Positions 1-11,099 of a stretch of 64,000 bases of DNA are shown piece by piece. The notes beneath the pieces were generated by a model. It did not search any database and was not told the origin of the DNA. It was given only the letters and a program-made list of their open reading frames with translations. Both the position numbers and the translations under genes were made by a program. Within the stretch, counting starts at the first letter, position 1, and the number at the start of each line of letters is the position of its first letter. The stretch comes from Endocalyx cinctus (taxonomy: Eukaryota > Ascomycota > Sordariomycetes > Amphisphaeriales > Apiosporaceae). The stretch spans positions 2,304,168 through 2,368,167 of the forward strand of contig BCKC01000003.1 in the NCBI GenBank assembly GCA_001600455.1, given 5' to 3'.

Positions 1-707
1 CTGCTGTACATTTATTTTGGATTATTTTGGATTATTTATATAAACCCTAGGTAAATGCTTTTTTTTTTTCCCACTGTGACTATCGGAATTTTCGACGAGA
101 GAAAAGAAACAACGTGAGAAATGACAGCCAAAGAAAAAAAAAAAGAAAAAAAGCATAAGGCGATAAATACATACACGTAGATAATACCTCTTTCTTTCCT
201 ACTTCTCAAGACCAATAATAAATAACCGTGTCCACTCGTCCATAATATTTTGGTTATATAAATCGATAGTAAAAGTTATGCTAAACAAGATACCAACTAG
301 TTAAATATCAAACATTGACCTAACCAACCCTTCTCCGACCTCCCCCCGGTCTTCCTTGGGGTATCATTGCTCCTTGCCACGTATTCGCGTGGTTTATATA
401 TATATACCGACGCATTAGATAGGTTCATTACATTATAACTGAGTGATACTTCCTCCGCGTATCTTGATCCATAGTTGACGCTGTGTATGACAATCCGTTT
501 CACCTATATGGCGAATACTCCTGACGGGAAAAAGGCCGACGATGCAAAGTTAAAAGCATTGAAATAATATTAGTACAGGTAATAGGCGGGAGGCAGGGTT
601 TAGTCTGGTATTGCGCTATACAATCGAGTTTGATAGCAGAACGGCTTAATTCTCGTTCCAATAGTCCTTGCACCGCTTTTGCGATTAAATACGGAACATT
701 TTCACTT
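1..707. other. Downstream flank of the homeobox gene, no gene seen
   Basis: AT-rich sequence beyond the 3' end of the homeobox gene. It probably contains that gene's 3' UTR and polyadenylation region. Short open frames here have no recognisable protein content. I see T- and A-rich low-complexity runs near 60-70 and 136-150 and nothing else that I can name. Confidence 0.6.
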
Positions 708-2747
708 TCAATGAGTGGTGTAGTCTTGAGGGGTTATGTTCTGCGTAAACTGGATATGTTTCGACCTAGATTGTCCTGGCGAGGACTTTGGCGAGACAAC
801 CGACTCGTTCGCGTCCCAGTCGTACTGAGTGTTCATCGGAGCGCCCGAAAATCCCCCGAGTTCTTGAAAGGGACCCATCATGTTCGGAAAGAGGCCGGCG
901 TTCGAAAGCCGCTCGCTCTGCTGGACGTAGTTGGGTACTTGACGCATGGATAGGTCGGGAAACTCGGTTTGGAAAAAGGGTGTGAGTAGTGGCTGGTCTG
1001 CAGAGAAATCCACTTCTGTATTAAATGGATTAGCCGTGAAGTTCTGCGCCGCGAAGTTGGTCATCATGCCCGGTGTGCCGGGTGGCGTTTTCAGATTTGA
1101 TTCCATCTTCAGGTCCTGCATCAAGTTCGAAGAAGACATACCACCACCTAACATAAACGATCCGTCGTCGGAGCACCTGGAGGAGATCAGGGGCTCCCGT
1201 TGAGCCTGCTGGTCCAGGACGGCTGGCGTCATCGGCGTTGGGGGAGCTGCCCCAGAAAATGTGGGCGTGGCCGAGTTAACCGGAGATTGCGAGTGATATT
1301 GAAGCAGTGCCTCGTGGTTTCGGTTGAAGAACATAGGAGACCGAGGGCCCACGGCAGGTTTCTGAATCCTCCCTCCGAGCCCGGAAGCCGAAGAAATTCG
1401 CCGTATTACCGATGCCGGACTTGAAGAATCCCGTCGCTTTGGGCCATCCACCGCAGTCTTCGGACCACCACCGCCGCCTAGGTTGTACGATCGACTTCGT
1501 AGGCAGGCGGCCTGAAGGTTAGCCGGCCGAGCGATATTTCGCCGAACTGCGAGGTTGGCTGGAGGCGGGGGTGATTTAAACGAATCCGTGGGAGTAGGCA
1601 TGCTTTGGGAGCCGATGTACGTCGATTGCCCGGCTACATGAGATGCATCCAGTCGTCCGTGATGTGCGTCTTCTTCAGTTAAAGGGCTTCCGGCGACACT
1701 TGGGGTGTTGACAACCTGCGATGCTTGGTAGAGTGACGTAGCTTGAGGGCTCGAAAATTCAGAGTTGACCGCCGAGTACGGGTTGTTGCTAGACAATTCA
1801 TTTCCTGGTGACGATATACGTTCGGAGAAGCTCGATAGTTGCTCGAGGCGGTTAACATGTTCCGAGGGATGTTGCGTTGAGAAGAAAGCGCCGTAGTTGT
1901 CCATCGACCTCGGTTGAGTGAATTCGTTATCCGCGTGAGGGTGTGCCTGAGCGAATCCAGCCATCTCAGCATGGGAAAATTCGATAGACAATGGGGATTG
2001 GAATCCTTCCATCATCTCGCCACGTTGAGAGTCTCGCCGCTGGGTGGAGATTCCTAAATCATTCAGAGAAGTGGCCGTTGCAGCTTTTTCGTCTTCTTCG
2101 CCTTCATCATCCTCATTTTCCTCGTCGTCATCGTCGTCGTCATTACAGTTGGCCGCTTGAGATTCAGAACCCAAATGAGGCATGATAGCAGACGATACTC
2201 GCCTCGGGGTAGTCTCATCTGACTGTTCCATGGGTTCGCCAGGCGAGTCCTCGCCAGGGCAGTCGGACTCCGAGGTAGTCTTCTCCGCTGCTCGGCGAGC
2301 CTCGTATTCCTCCTGCTTCCTCTCCTGCTTCGCCTTGGCACGTCGGTTCTGGAACCAGTTCTGGTAGAAGATGTTAGCTGGGTTTAGGCATGTCCATAAT
2401 TAAGAGAAATATATTACATTGATTCTTGGGCGTTCAAGCCCAAGTCGTTCTGCCAGCTGTGCCTTGACTGAACTAGAAGGTTTCGGGTTCTCTTGGAAGA
2501 CCTTCTCGAGTTTTTCTACCTCTTCCTTAGATAATCGAGGCTTAGATTCTGTTTTGCCGTCGTTCAAACCGGATCCGTCGGGCATAAGATGGCTCCTCGG
2601 GTGCTGATATCCATACATATACTGCATTCCGGAAAACTCGTGGTGCATGGGATACTGTCCATCCTGGTAATGCAAGGTGTTTTCTTGTCCGTGGTTAAAC
2701 CCGAAGGCCGGAGCAAAGTGTGACTGGGCACAGAATTGCATATCCAT
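708..2747 (-). CDS. Homeobox transcription factor, 660 aa, two exons
   Basis: Sequence-specific DNA-binding regulator expected in the nucleus. Exon 1 is 2747-2418 and exon 2 is 2360-708. The 57-bp phase-0 intron (2361-2417) has donor GTAATA, branch GCTAAC and acceptor CCAG. Splicing brings together a homeodomain at residues 65-124, with canonical L16 (L80), F20 (F84), W48 (W112), F49, N51 and R53 in the motif NWFQNRRAK. The intron interrupts recognition helix 3, just before W48. An acidic run follows at about residues 183-203. The rest is long, Ser/Pro/Asn/Gln-rich and probably disordered, as in activation regions. An N-terminal homeodomain with a long tail resembles the Htf1/MoHOX2-type conidiation regulators of Sordariomycetes, but I did not verify that subgroup. 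Homeodomain identity is secure; the biological role is inference. A 13.8-kb gene-free region lies upstream. Confidence 0.93.
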
Positions 2748-3482
2748 AGTGAGCGGTAGTAAAGAGGAGACGACGGGAGACCAGAAGCGACGATGTGATA
2801 TTAATTACTTTATATATTGGGTTATAACGCTGCAGAGTATTGCTTATAATTCAGACAAGTCGAGAATATGTTGTTAGTTCGTTAGAACCGGGATTGTTTA
2901 AACAGTATGAGAAATGACGGCCGTAGCTATTATCATGAATGCCGCGATGGGTATATATACTGGAGACGCGTATATGGAAAGACTATGGTTGTAAAGAACG
3001 ACTGTAGGTCAGATGTCTCTATAGAATAGACCCAATCCTTCAAGAAATGGTGTGGTGAACGAACGTGATGGTGACCGACGGGACGACGAAGTGACGGGGG
3101 GGTCACTGACTTGGGGAGGTGGACGGGATTAGAGCGATATAAGAACAAGCAAAATGTTAAGAAAGCAACGACCTAAAAAGCCCAAGTGAGACAGAGCTCA
3201 CTTAGACAACTCTCGAAACAGAGACAAGCAAGGTCAAGATGGAACAACAGAAATAAAATAAAAAAAATTAAAAAAACAAATAAAAACAAATAACGGGAGT
3301 AGGAGTGTAGGGGGAACATGAAGGGAGGGGGGTGAGCCGTGTAGAAAAGTAGTTCATAAGTTCAGTTAGTTGTAGGCTCTTAATCGTGGGTTGTGGGCAA
3401 TGGGCGGGTGGACAGTTCAAGAGCAGTTAGTACTATGCAGAGTAGTGCAGTCCACGGTATTTTAGTCGACCAGGGCTACAAA

Positions 3483-3499
3483 GTACATCAGCGATGTAC
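3483..3499. repeat. Short inverted repeat, 7-bp arms
   Basis: The arms GTACATC and GATGTAC are separated by AGC. It lies about 740 bp upstream of the homeobox start codon. It could be a dimeric factor-binding site or have no function. The size is close to what chance allows in an AT-rich region. Confidence 0.4.
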
Positions 3500-3842
3500 A
3501 TGATCAAAGTAGGTAATACAATCTGGTACTTTGATAGTACAAAATGGTAGATTGCGTGGAGGCTACTTATTACTTAGGGGAGGGAACCATCTTTATTGTT
3601 AGTATAGGCGAGTAAGTAGTATTAAAAGTGGCGTCCGGCAAGGTACTCAATTGGTGTACTTGTAGTGGACAAAAGAAGTTACCACATAGACGGAGTAACG
3701 GGTAAGTAGACGAAAGTATACTTTACAGCCAACATGAAGTATTTCTATCCACACTTGACCTTTAAACGACGGACGAACCAACCTATTTCTATAATCCTGT
3801 AACCCTGTATTTTAAAACTAGGATCACTGACCAGGATCAGAA

Positions 3843-3859
3843 CCCGGTCCAGGACCGGG
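3843..3859. repeat. Perfect GC-rich palindrome, 8-bp arms
   Basis: The arms CCCGGTCC and GGACCGGG flank a single A. It is GC-rich within AT-rich surroundings, 1.1 kb upstream of the homeobox start. It could form a tight hairpin or be a binding site for a dimeric regulator. No run of T follows that would suggest a terminator, and that signal type does not apply to RNA polymerase II genes. Confidence 0.55.
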
Positions 3860-4103
3860 ATAAGAAAAAGTTCAGGTACAACTGAAAAGGTAAAAAAATG
3901 CTTTTTTCATCTCAGATCTACTTTCCGTTACCCGTAGCTGGTCTCTCTGGCGTGCAGCATCATACGCGCCGCAAAAGAGTACGGAGCTCTTAGATACCTG
4001 TGCTTTCGCATTGTCTTTTCTTTTTTTTTTTTTTTCTTTTCTTGTCTTTTACTCTTATTTTTTTTTTTCTTTCTTTGCGTATGTAGTATATACTATACTA
4101 ATT

Positions 4104-4105
<2 letters not shown>

Positions 4106-4171
<66 letters not shown>
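4106..4171. repeat. Trinucleotide microsatellite (CAT)22
   Basis: About 22 uninterrupted CAT units in non-coding DNA 1.36 kb upstream of the homeobox start. The adjacent 4018-4075 region is T-rich. The lack of interruptions suggests recent expansion and probable length variation between strains. Confidence 0.95.
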
Positions 4172-5230
4172 TAGTATACTAGTATCATATTATTTTGCTT
4201 TTCTAGATTATCTCGTCATCGTTTACTGTGCGTAGAAAGGAAGATTCTAAAAAAGGGCTCGATGTTTGAATTATCCGTTTTTTTTAAGGTCCAGTAAGTT
4301 TTATTGCATTCATACTGTGCTATTCAAAGCAACGCCTGCATGTATCGGGATGATTTGGTGGCGGAGGCCTGGGCATTATGTACCCTTAATGTAAGGTTCT
4401 TCTTTTGATAAACCAAAAGCCCAAAGAAAAAAAAAGTTATGCCAGAGCACACAGTTCAGCGCATCGCTGAAGCATGGCCGCATGAGCATATCGTGTATCC
4501 TTCGTAAAATACTTTGATTCTCCGAAGAGAATAAGATATCTAGGTATATACACTATCTAAGTACTTGTAGATAGAGAGAGGGAGGGGAAGAAGGGGAAAA
4601 AAGAGCTGCACTAAACTATTGTACTACATACGCATAATACGGACTGTACTACATATGTGATATCCTACCTTCAGCCACATATATCTTCTTCCCCTTTTTC
4701 CTTAATAATAATAATAATAAGTTCTTTTTTTATTTCTTCGGGGAGGAGGAAAGGTCAGGCTCGCGCTAAACTAACTGGCTTGTCGGCCGGCTTGCCTCCC
4801 CCTGTTCCCTACCACGAAATTGAAATTTGCATACACATACTGACCAGGCAGCCCAGGCAGTTCTACAACTTGGGGTTAGTGTAGTGTACTTCTTTAGGAG
4901 ATTCAGGTGAGAGTGATATGGCCCTTTTTTTTCTTGTTCGTTTACATGGAAAGATCATATCCGAAGGGCGGGATGTCACCAAATGATGTGAAAATCACCA
5001 GGGAGAAAAAGAGAATCAACCCCACGATCACTTATAAAGATAGAGAACCAAGTAAAAGGATTACGAACACTATACATAAGCAATCCGATCAGTAACTGCT
5101 TATAGAAAGAAAGAAAAAAAAAAAGCACGGATGCAAAAGGGGGGTGCAGGTGGTGAGAGTGGAGATAATTGTACGACAAAAGGGAAATACGGAAATTTGG
5201 GTTGGCTTACGCACAGGGCACATAGCGCAA

Positions 5231-5316
5231 GGGTGAGGATGAGGGTAAGGGTAAGGGTGAGAGGGGTCAAGGGACAAGGGGGTAAGGAGTGGGGGGGCCA
5301 AGGGGCGCTGGAGGTA
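5231..5316 (+). repeat. G-rich tract with telomere-like GGGTAA units, G-quadruplex candidate
   Basis: Nine runs of three or more G with short spacers, including consecutive GGGTAA-GGGTAA-GGGTGA units around 5243-5260 and a G7 run near 5291. The unit resembles the fungal telomere repeat (GGGTTA) but has A for T. At least four neighbouring G-runs with 2-5 base loops fit the classical quadruplex pattern. The opposite strand is a polypyrimidine track. No gene overlaps it. Confidence 0.6.
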
Positions 5317-7551
5317 CTACTCATACAGGGGTTGCTTTTCTTTAGTGTCTAGTGCCTAAGGGTCGCCTCTGATCTCTCCACTAACTAATCGCTAGTTTCC
5401 ACCGTTTAGCTACTAAAGAGGTACATCAAATACCTGGTCACATTCTTTTAGTGCGGTAAGTAAGGAAGTTGCCGTAGCGTAGCGTAGTGTATGTAGTGTA
5501 CGGTAAATCAAGCATACTACAGTGCTCAACTTTCTTTTATTTTCTTTTTCTTCCTTTTTCTCTCCCCCTCTCTTTCTCAGGAATTTCTGTACGAGTACAT
5601 AGTATAGTATATGTACGTTTAATTTTCCCTGTCGTAATAAAGTTATGATTTTGTCATATTGATGCAATCAATCGATCTTAACTGGGTTATGCGTATTTAT
5701 GCGTATTTGGTAGGACAAAAACTAGTTCGTGGTATATTTGTTTAATGAAGAATCATATATTCTGATTCGGATAGAGGTAGAGAGTGTCTAAGACCCTTCC
5801 AGCAAGTTACCGAGATACTTCTCTTTAACTCGAGGGTTAGATTGATACCTGTCTAGTATACGATAGCGAAGTGTTGGGTGTCATCCAACTCGTGTGACAC
5901 GTAAAGCTGAGCAAGCAGACAAGATGCAATCAAGGCAGGGTAAGGATAGGTGGATAGGTTCAAGAATACAGGAGGCAGTAGGTTGCTTGCTCTCCCTAAA
6001 TAGCAGACGAATAAACTGTTGTAGATAACTATTTCCATGCAAGTATGCCACAGCCTCGAGTCTCGACAGCCTCTAGAATCGAAGCTGCAATGCCTGCAAA
6101 ACTTGGTCACGAGAACGTAGTACGGGCAAAAAGCTGATAGGAAAATAAAAACCCTCAAGGGAATAAGTATTCTGATAGCTATCTCGCTTACCTCCGATTT
6201 TTGATTCGCATCGGTTTTCTGTTCTCTATGCGCCTAGCCAACATCCTTGATGCGAGTGGTCTGGGCGTTAAATGACCTCAACCTACATACCTGCCTGCCT
6301 GCCTGCCTACCTGCCTACCTAGCAGTACGTACAAAATAGGATCTACATGTATAGATTGATTTCTCTCTTTTTTTGGTTGGTTAACTACTCTCCTTTTTCT
6401 ACACTACGCTAGTAGTCTACGGCATCTACGGTCATTTTGTAGAGTAGATCAGTCAGTTCAATGGGCAGTTAATTTGGCGTAATTCAGTAATTCAGTATGG
6501 TACCGGCAATTTGGATAGGCCCATCTTTTTTTGCTGACGGCTCTTCTAAGTTTATTTTGGACACAACCTTCATAGCATCCATGGAAGTTAGCTCGTCGAC
6601 GAACGGTATTTTTACGTATTGCCGGGAATCTGCACTACGGCTATCTAATTCTAAAATGGGCGTAAGACCCCGTTCAGGTAGTATAGAGTTAAAAGAATAG
6701 ACGAGCTGCACTAATTCAAAGAGGCCTACAATTCTACCCCCCTCCTCCCATTTTCGCGATGCTGCTTGTAGTATACATGGAGGTGCGGAGGAAGTATAGC
6801 CATCAATTACCACCAATCTACTGGCTGCAGTTCATCCAGCCCAACTTATCCCCCCCCACAAACCGTATCATCAAGTACTACATCTTTTTTATAAAAAATA
6901 AAAAATAAAAACTTTCGGTGTCTAACATGGTCTAGCCATACGACGGCAACAACGGAATGATGCTTGACACCGCTCGTTATCCGTTGCTCGTCGCCTACGT
7001 TGCTGTGCATATTACGTGTTACTATTTCTGACTGCCTTTTCTCCAAAAAGTTGTGCGGTCAGCTGTGGCGGATTTAAAGTCCATTAATGCTCTACGAAGC
7101 TATAGAGACAGTTCTCTGCTAAGAGTCTAGACTTCTGGCTCGGTACCGGTATGAATCGATGAGAAAATGATTGTAACATATCTATCCTAAATCCTTCTTT
7201 TACGGCTTCTTCTTCAAATTACCCTGAACAGTTAGTCGTCATCGAAGGTATATATTTCATAAATGAAGATGAGAGATAATACGTTTTTAAAATCTGCGTT
7301 GACGATCATACTATAAACGTGTAGATATTCAGACAGAAAGTCATAATACATACATAATCATCCTGTCTTTAATTTATGCAATATGGAAAAAGCCGATGAT
7401 GTAGTAGTGTCAATCTGTCGGGTCGCGCTACCTAGCGCACGATGAACGAAGATTTTCTTAAGATGTGCAATATAGGTTAAATGCTATACTAAATTAGTAG
7501 TCTACACAGCTACACCACAGTACTGTACCTACGTACAACTACGGGTCTTAC

Positions 7552-7567
7552 TCTCACCACGGTGAGA
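7552..7567. repeat. Inverted repeat, 7-bp arms
   Basis: The arms TCTCACC and GGTGAGA flank AC. The site is isolated in intergenic DNA. It could bind a dimeric factor, but no gene start lies within 4 kb on either side. Confidence 0.4.
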
Positions 7568-9422
7568 AATTTTTGGTACACGTAATTAAGACGCCGGGGT
7601 CTTTGCATTAGTATAGTTTTTCTGATAAGCGAGAGCTGTCTGCCAAGTTAACCCAGCGAGCTGGAAACAAAAGTCCGTTTTCCTAGTTACTCTATCTAGT
7701 GTAGTATAGTAATTACAGATATTTTCTCCCTTCCTTTTGGTTGGCCTCCTACTTCTTTTTTTTTTTTTTTTGTCATCTTACGGTACGAGAAATAGTGTAG
7801 AAGAAAAGAAGGCGCTGTATTACCTGCTTGGATACGACGAGTAAGACATCTTACTTCGGATCTGAGTTTGAATAAGCTGCAGATGAAAAGCCCGATCCCG
7901 CAATCCATCTGGATGTAACGCTTCGAGATAGAAATGCCTTGATTGGAAATGATCGTCGATCCCTATGGCAGATAACCTTCTGTACATATGCATCCGTTAT
8001 TATCATCGTCGTCATCGTCATTATTATTATTTTCAAAATATTTTTATCGGACTATCGGGATTTAAAATTTTCCAGATAATCAAATATGGAGGAATTAACA
8101 ATGAACAATCCGTACAATGGAACTTATACTAGGACTTGCACTCCGAAAAGGTGGGGAGCGTTGCTCAATCTGAACTCGGAAGCAATTCGGCCTAGACGAA
8201 GCGTCTAAATAGGACCGACTACGCTACATTGGCGATAATGAGCCTCGTCTATTCCGAATTTCTCTGTGTAAAGAGACCCGATCTACTTTTCTAAAGTTTT
8301 GTCTGTGACATCGTGAGACTCTCAACACTAGCTGCCTATATGTAGATACGTATTGGTTTCACTTGACTAAGGACTTTTCAAATTGAAGCTTTTGTACTGA
8401 TCACTTCCCGAAGACCCTACGTGTACCCAGGATATATACCATATATACCTTAGTCATTAAAGACAAGCCTACCTTCAAACAATCAAAAAGACATACTCTA
8501 TCGAGTTCTTGCTTTTTATTCATTTCCAAATGCTCAATCCAAACTTCAGCATTATAATTACGTACCTCGTGACCCTCTTATTATAATAGAACCTTTATTA
8601 AGAAATGCTATAGCGATGTGATATATACTCTAGCTTGAACGCATTTATAAGCCCACTTGATATAGCACTTAGTGTGCCGAATCTATATGTCAAACTGCTA
8701 ACGCTATCAAAGGTTCATGACAGGTAAAACGTATACACACAAGTGTAGAACAAGGAACTCAAGAGCGGAGAAGGGCTAAGGTAAAAAAAAAAAAAAAAAA
8801 CTTATAACTCAAAATTTGGTAAGCTGCCGAAATGCGATTGGTGGCTTGCTACTCTGCAGCAAAGCCGAAAATATATCAAGGTAACAACAACGGTAACAAT
8901 TATGAGTAATCCGAGTGTATATTCGTAGATACATATAGACTATATAAAGGTAGACGGTTTCGGGTCCGAGAATGACCCTCTCTGGCTTCGTCATGTACGG
9001 GTACGCCCGGTGATTAGCGACGGCCCAGGGAAGAAACCGAGATCCTATGAATACGGGTTTGTATGTAGCGTAGGACTGAGTGAGATGCCCTTGTACGAAC
9101 GATGATACGCCGCCACACCTTCTAGAGAACAAGAACACGTTTTATGCCAGGGACCTTCGCCCCAGGTTCAGGATTCAAACCTGTCCCGGATAACGTAATG
9201 TATTTTAGTAGATTTATCATCATGACTTCAGCAAGAGAATGGGCCAGACCCGGGTCTACGAAAAAAGGTAGCATTTCTTCTTGTTCGATGCAAGGTAGAT
9301 GTTTCCCCCTCTATCTAGTGTAGCCGCCACGTTGTTCGTTCGCCATTCAGTATTATGAATTGAGATACTTACACTTCGTTAACTTTGTTCCGGCTCTTTT
9401 TTACCGACATAAAAATAGGAAG

Positions 9423-9455
<33 letters not shown>
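9423..9455. repeat. Head-to-head homopolymer pair T18-A15
   Basis: Eighteen T are followed directly by fifteen A, giving a self-complementary stretch with 15-bp arms and no loop. It may be a slippage product or the junction of two oppositely oriented A-tailed sequences. It lies in non-coding DNA. Confidence 0.9.
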
Positions 9456-9456
<1 letters not shown>

Positions 9457-10615
9457 TGTGTGATAGAGAAAGATGCAACAACAGAAACGAAACAAGCAAT
9501 AATGCAACAAAACGTAACTTCTCTAAAACACTCCAACACACATACATACGGCTAATTACAAAACGGAGAGAACATTGAAGGGAAAAAAAAACACCATAAG
9601 AACGAGCCATACTGATCCGTGATCCTGAAAATGCAATGTCGGGACGATTGAATATCTCAGTTGGGTAACGCATTCGTGGCTTGCATTGTTGGTACACGCG
9701 TAAGGCCGAGATGCTCCGTCGAGACCCCTGAAAGTGTGCTCCACAGCCGATACTACGTTTCAACACACGCAAAAAAAAAAAAGATTTCTTCTCCAATCCA
9801 ATTGACAAACCGGAAAACGCTCTAGACGAGATGCGGCGCGCTGTAGCGTCTCGCCCATGGAATTGCTCAATATGGTGCGAATTTTGGTATGCAGTGGTAT
9901 TTTGTTAGCTTCTACCACTATGTACAACGGCCTCCAAACTGAATATCACCATTAAAATGAATGGTGATAAGACCGAAAAGAGTAATAAGAAAGTGGGGGA
10001 AAGTGAAAGAGATAAAGATAGAGAGAGATTTAATTCTACTACGACGTAACTGAATGGATTTTGATATGCAGATTCCACCAACATCATGATCCCTTGAACC
10101 AAAAGATTCTTAATTGACCTGGTATTATCATGCTGTTTACCATATACGGTAGAGTATCCAGTACCCTCAGGGGATAAGATAAAATTTTACCCACTTTAGT
10201 GTAGTCTAAACTGCCACGTGGGCTGAAATAATTTTTCTTTCTTCTTTTTATTTTTGATTTCTTGTCATTTTTGTTTTTTGACAACTCCGCCCTTGTCGAT
10301 GGCTGGTGCGGGATGGCTTGCGTCAAGGTAAAATGATTACCTACTTGTATACTACAAATGGCATTATTAGTGTACATCTTAGGTACCTGCCAAGTACTAT
10401 ATGTAACTTAAGTACCTACATCCTTAGCACATTTAGTATAGTCCTATACTTTGTACGGATACATATAATACTCATAATACTCATACAAGTAATACCAAGT
10501 ACATACACATAATAATACACTATCTCTGAATGGAGATATCGTCCACTACAATCTCATCTCATTTCCCTATTACTTGTAAACGTAATTCGTAAGCCTTGGC
10601 TGGTCCTGCCAACTA

Positions 10616-10637
10616 TTTTTTTTTTTTTTTTTTTTTT
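10616..10637. repeat. T22 homopolymer
   Basis: A run of 22 T in intergenic DNA. A second, shorter T run follows about 50 bp downstream (around 10688-10704). Confidence 0.9.
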
Positions 10638-11099
10638 GAAAGATATTGATTCTTCAACAAATTACCCTTCATTAAGATATCTGTTCTTTTTTTTTTTTTT
10701 TTTTCTCTCTCAAAACTCTTCTAATATTGTCGGTTAGTATAGTTATGTGTGGTCCAGATTTACGAATTACTTACTTACATGGGAATGATTGTGAGAAAGG
10801 TCCGGCCGCGACTTCAGCTTGCAACGCACCTTTCAACTGATAGACGCTTAACTAGACAAGTGGTGTATTTCCCGGATCCTACCTCGTCGCCTCTTCTTCA
10901 TAAGCATTACTTAACCAAACAAGTATTGTTGGCATCATTATTGTATCATGACATGAGGCTGTTAAGCTTTGATCCCTCTCAAGCTAGCTGAACGTCGAAG
11001 CTAGCTACGATACTTAAGAACCCGTATGCGGCGTATGACCATGACTAACTAAAATCTAGCTCACATGAAAGATTCGATCGCCATCGCTTTCCTATGTGG

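Larger units (their letters stand above)
2748..5230. other. Gene-free region upstream of the homeobox gene, proximal part
   Basis: Probable 5' UTR and promoter of the homeobox gene followed by intergenic DNA. It contains two hairpin-forming palindromes (3483-3499 and 3843-3859), T-rich runs at 4018-4075, and the CAT microsatellite at 4106-4171. The open frames here are short and partly made of repeats (for example poly-Ile from the CAT tract). I see no coding signal. Confidence 0.55.
5317..11099. other. Gene-free intergenic region
   Basis: AT-rich DNA without a recognisable protein, tRNA or rRNA. It holds a CCTG/CCTA tetranucleotide run near 6290-6320, an inverted repeat at 7552-7567, A/T homopolymers (for example 8783-8800, 9423-9455 and 10616-10637) and many short AT-rich repeats. 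A 110-codon frame at 6484-6816 (minus) lacks an ATG near its start and matches no family I know. Confidence 0.5.

Noticed and set aside
4011..4235. 74-codon plus-strand frame rich in Phe and Ile
   Set aside because: It is made of a T-rich run and the CAT microsatellite. Not a gene.
6484..6816. 110-codon minus-strand frame with protein-like composition
   Set aside because: Its first codon is TTG, there is no ATG near the start, no family match, and a competing frame exists on the other strand. I could not support a gene or a specific relic.
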